From NCBI RefSeq assembly GCF_009733865.1, contig NZ_WOFB01000005.1, positions 83,965 through 147,964 of the forward strand: DNA of 64,000 bases, given 5' to 3'. How positions within the stretch are numbered: position 1 is the stretch's first letter; each line of letters begins with the position of its first letter. The stretch is from Oceanobacillus salinisoli. Lineage in GTDB: Bacteria > Bacillota > Bacilli > Bacillales > Amphibacillaceae. A program made the position numbers and the translations under genes. Of the stretch, positions 61,142 to 64,000 are shown piece after piece. Under the pieces are notes generated by a model. The model made no database searches, was not told the DNA's origin, and was given only the letters and a program-made list of their open reading frames with translations.

Positions 61142-62503
61142 ATGCCTCTAGAAAACATAGAACATATCCTATTAAACAAAAAAGAAGAATACCTGGAACA
61201 ATTATTTACGCTTTTACGTCAAAAAAGTATTAGCACCCAAAACGAAGGGATGACGGAATGTGCCGAACTTCTGAAAAAGATGATGGAGGAAATTGGGATT
61301 CACACCAAAATCATGAAAACAAATGGGCATCCTGTTGTTTATGGAGAAAGACTGAAGGATGAAAATGCCTTTACCCTGCTTTTTTATGGACATTATGATG
61401 TACAGCCTCCAGATCCAATCGACGAATGGCTTTCTCCGCCTTTTGAACCAACCATTCGTGATGGAAGAATCTACGCTCGAGGGGCAGGAGACAACAAGAG
61501 ACAGCTGATGGCCACGCTTCTTGGAGTGAAGACATATATCGATAGTTTCGGGGACTGGCCTATCAATATTAAATTCATATTTGAAGGAGAAGAGGAAAAT
61601 GGAAGTCCTCATTTGGCCTCCTTTGTGAAAGAGAACAAAGAACTATTAAAAGCAGATCTAGTTTATACAGCGGATGGCTCCTCTCATAATAGCGGTTGTC
61701 CCCTAATCTTATTAGGTGCAAGGGGCTCTCTCCAGCTAGAACTAAAAGCGAAAGAAGCGAAATGGGATAATCACTCCGGAAATACAGGCAATATTGTCCC
61801 AAATCCAGCTTGGAGATTAATAAATTTACTAGAGACCATGCGTGATAAGGATGGGAACGTGTTAATCGAAGGATTTTATGACCATATCCGAAAGCCTTCC
61901 GCGAAAGAAGAAGATCTACTTGAAACCTTACCTTTTGATAGAGACGATATTGGAGAGAAAATTGGCTATCCCGACCTAGAGATGGATGGCAAAACCTATT
62001 ATCACAAGTTAACAATGGAACCAACCTTTAATATTGCAGGAATCCATAGCGGTTATGCAGGGGATGGTGTTAAAACAATCATCCCTTCTACTGCGACGGT
62101 GAAATTAGATGTTCGTCTTGTCGTGGATCAAGATCCTAGCGATATTTACAATAAAATCTTAAGGCACGTGGAAAAACATGATCCAGGTATTGAAGTGACC
62201 CATTTAGTATCCATGGAACCATCAAGGACTCCCGCCGATCTAGATATCGTAAAGGTGGTAACGAATGCCGTTTACGAGTCTTATCAAAAAGAGCCATGGA
62301 TACAGCCTAGTTTAGGAAGTTCACTTCCCGTTTATGTATGGACCAAAATTTTAGAAACACCATCCATTATCGTGCCTTATGCCAATTTCGATCAACGAAA
62401 TCATTCCCCCAATGAAAATATGAAACTGGAAAATTTCTTTGACGGAATGAAGTGTACTTGCCAGGTGATTCATCAACTCGGGGAGTATGCCAAACAACGC
62501 TAA
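61142..62503 (+). CDS. M20-family metallopeptidase
   Basis: A 453-residue dinuclear zinc hydrolase of the M20 carnosinase/dipeptidase type. His84 (GHYDVQPP), Asp117 (RGAGDNKRQ), the Glu150-Glu152 cluster (EGEEENGS) and a later Asp/His pair supply metal ligands. TAGGGAT precedes the ATG. The YfcC-type transporter 63 bases downstream is transcribed with it, so the pair probably imports and hydrolyses a dipeptide or acylated amino acid. Confidence 0.85.
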   Translation: MPLENIEHILLNKKEEYLEQLFTLLRQKSISTQNEGMTECAELLKKMMEEIGIHTKIMKTNGHPVVYGERLKDENAFTLLFYGHYDVQPPDPIDEWLSPPFEPTIRDGRIYARGAGDNKRQLMATLLGVKTYIDSFGDWPINIKFIFEGEEENGSPHLASFVKENKELLKADLVYTADGSSHNSGCPLILLGARGSLQLELKAKEAKWDNHSGNTGNIVPNPAWRLINLLETMRDKDGNVLIEGFYDHIRKPSAKEEDLLETLPFDRDDIGEKIGYPDLEMDGKTYYHKLTMEPTFNIAGIHSGYAGDGVKTIIPSTATVKLDVRLVVDQDPSDIYNKILRHVEKHDPGIEVTHLVSMEPSRTPADLDIVKVVTNAVYESYQKEPWIQPSLGSSLPVYVWTKILETPSIIVPYANFDQRNHSPNENMKLENFFDGMKCTCQVIHQLGEYAKQR

Positions 62504-62566
62504 ATCGATTTTACTAAGGTTTATGGAAAATGGATGTTGAATTGAAATAAAAGGGGATTTCGTTAC

Positions 62567-63997
62567 ATGAAAGTTAATCAACCAAACAATGTTAATACAC
62601 CAGAGCCAAAGAAAAAGCCCAAAAAACCACCACACATCCTTGTTATTTTATTTTGCATAATGATTTTAACCGCTGTGATTACTTACCTTATTCCAGCTGG
62701 GGAATATGAACGAACCACCAATGAAGAAGGAAGAGAAATTCTAGTTAACGGTACGTATCAGCAAACAGAAGGGAATCCAACAGGTTTTTTAGATTTTTTC
62801 AATTCCCTTTATGATGGGATGTCTCAAGCTTCCGGAATCATCTTCTTGCTTTTTATTACCGGTGGGGTATTTGGTATTTTAGGGAAAACCGGGGCGATTG
62901 ATAGTGCCCTCCAACATCTTATTAAAAAAATGCACGGAAAAGAAGTTTACCTCATCCCAATTCTATTTGCTATTTTTTCATTAGCTGGAGCTAGTTTTGG
63001 GTTGGGTTCCGAAGCGATGGTTTATATTATTATCCTATTGCCGCTTCTTTTAAGAGCAGGCTTTGACTCCATTGTTGCCGTTGCCGTCCCGATGCTTGGT
63101 GTCGCGATCGGATACGCCGGTGGATTTTTAAACCCATATAATGTTGGGGTTGCCCATGGGATTGCGGAATTGCCACTGTTTTCAGGGATGGGCGTACGAA
63201 TCATTTGCTGGCTTATTCTGCTCATCGTTAGTGGCACGTACATTACGCTCTACGCAAGAAAAATTCAAAGGGATCCAAATAGGAGTCTCGTACGTGTAGA
63301 AGATCAGAATAAAAAGCTGGAAGAAAACAATGAAGCCACCGAAACTCGTTTAACCGGAAAACATATTGTCATCTTAATCTGCCTTGCCGCAACATTTATA
63401 TCCTTACCAATTGGCATTATTAATGATGGATGGTACTTCAAAGAAATTACAGGAGTGTTCCTTCTCATGGGAATGGTTGTTGGTATCATTTCGGGAATGA
63501 ACGTGAATGAAATGGCGACAGCCTTTACAGACGGGTGTAAGAACTTAATGGAAGGTGCGTTAGCTGTTTCGTTTGCTTATACCATTGTTGTAATCCTGCA
63601 AGATAGTAACTTAATCGACACCATCGTATATGGTTTAACGAATTTAGCTAGTCAATTCCCAGCTAGCGTTTCAGCCTTTGGTATGTTTCTCGGTCAATTC
63701 CTATTAAATCTGCCCGTCAACTCAGGAAGCGGACAAGCTGCGTTATCCATGCCAATTATGACGCCGATAGCAGATTTAGTAGGAGTAAGTAGACAAACAG
63801 CAGTTCTTGCCTTCCAGTTTGGAGATGGATTTACCAACGCCTTTTATCCTACAAACGGAGGATTAATGGCTGGACTAGCCATTGCAGGCGTCTCTTGGTT
63901 GAAATGGGCAAGATTTATGTTGCCACTCGTTATTTTGTTATTTATTACTTGTGCGATTATGGTGTCGATTGTACATCTGTTTGTGTGGCCGGTTTGA
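62567..63997 (+). CDS. YfcC-family membrane transporter
   Basis: A 476-residue transporter with about twelve helices. The N-terminus is a Pro/Lys-rich cytoplasmic stretch, followed by ILFCIMILTAVITYLIPAGEYER near residue 28 and GSGQAALSMPIMTPIADLVGVSRQT near residue 385, typical of the YfcC/AbgT-like (C4-dicarboxylate or arginine/peptide) group. It is coupled to the upstream M20 peptidase. The stop codon falls at the end of the window, so the gene is complete. The substrate is a guess: peptides or acyl-amino acids. Confidence 0.83.
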   Translation: MKVNQPNNVNTPEPKKKPKKPPHILVILFCIMILTAVITYLIPAGEYERTTNEEGREILVNGTYQQTEGNPTGFLDFFNSLYDGMSQASGIIFLLFITGGVFGILGKTGAIDSALQHLIKKMHGKEVYLIPILFAIFSLAGASFGLGSEAMVYIIILLPLLLRAGFDSIVAVAVPMLGVAIGYAGGFLNPYNVGVAHGIAELPLFSGMGVRIICWLILLIVSGTYITLYARKIQRDPNRSLVRVEDQNKKLEENNEATETRLTGKHIVILICLAATFISLPIGIINDGWYFKEITGVFLLMGMVVGIISGMNVNEMATAFTDGCKNLMEGALAVSFAYTIVVILQDSNLIDTIVYGLTNLASQFPASVSAFGMFLGQFLLNLPVNSGSGQAALSMPIMTPIADLVGVSRQTAVLAFQFGDGFTNAFYPTNGGLMAGLAIAGVSWLKWARFMLPLVILLFITCAIMVSIVHLFVWPV

Positions 63998-64000
63998 TGA

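Overview
The window looks like a chromosomal segment from a low-GC, Gram-positive, salt-tolerant member of the Bacillaceae (Oceanobacillus/Virgibacillus-like). This is inferred from AT-rich composition, strong AGGAGG ribosome sites, TTG/GTG starts, Bacillus-type riboswitches, LxxC lipoproteins, an OpuAC-type glycine-betaine binding protein and dispersed palindromic repeats. No rRNA, tRNA, CRISPR array, intact insertion sequence or prophage was seen.

Layout. 1-8 kb: a small unknown protein, a secreted lipase, a quinone oxidoreductase and a 1259-residue UPF1-like helicase-nuclease that may be a defence protein. 8-14 kb: a nupNOPQ-type nucleoside ABC importer behind a guanine-class purine riboswitch with an unusually long leader. 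14-24 kb: an SDR, an orphan OpuAC, a MarR-MATE efflux pair, a SAM riboswitch driving a sodium:solute symporter plus OsmC-like protein, a DUF4256 protein, a Fic-family remnant and a lipoprotein. 24-31 kb: a membrane protein, a PucR regulator facing a DUF3311/symporter/M20 peptidase operon with a structured leader, and a type I toxin-antitoxin locus too small for ordinary gene calling.

32.8-38.9 kb: a TPP riboswitch controls a tightly coupled operon of a LuxE-like acyl-adenylating enzyme, a LuxC-like acyl reductase, a ThiXYZ/SsuABC-like ABC importer and an SDR. There is no luciferase. The logic (import an acid, activate it, reduce it to aldehyde, then alcohol, when TPP is low) suggests salvage of an oxidised thiamine precursor. 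I regard this as the most interesting system in the window.

39-53 kb: a Flp/Tad pilus locus with CpaB, CpaE, CpaF, TadB, TadC, a Flp-like pilin, TadE/TadG-like pseudopilins, two near-identical VWA lipoproteins, a large Gly/Asn-rich secreted protein and several small membrane proteins, one of them broken by a nonsense codon. A displaced fragment of that membrane-protein family lies 12 kb away at 54.7 kb, beyond a decayed 1.7-kb stretch. 54.8-64 kb: a Bcr/CflA efflux pump, a stand-alone signal peptidase II, a YceI-PAS-GGDEF-EAL fusion, an MhqO-like dioxygenase next to a frameshifted MhqR-like regulator, and an M20 peptidase with a YfcC-type transporter.

Intergenic DNA carries at least four families of palindromic repeats (GGTGCCTG, GGGTCAGTCCC, AATCAGTGGGG, CTACGTGACCC), and several gene remnants show active decay.
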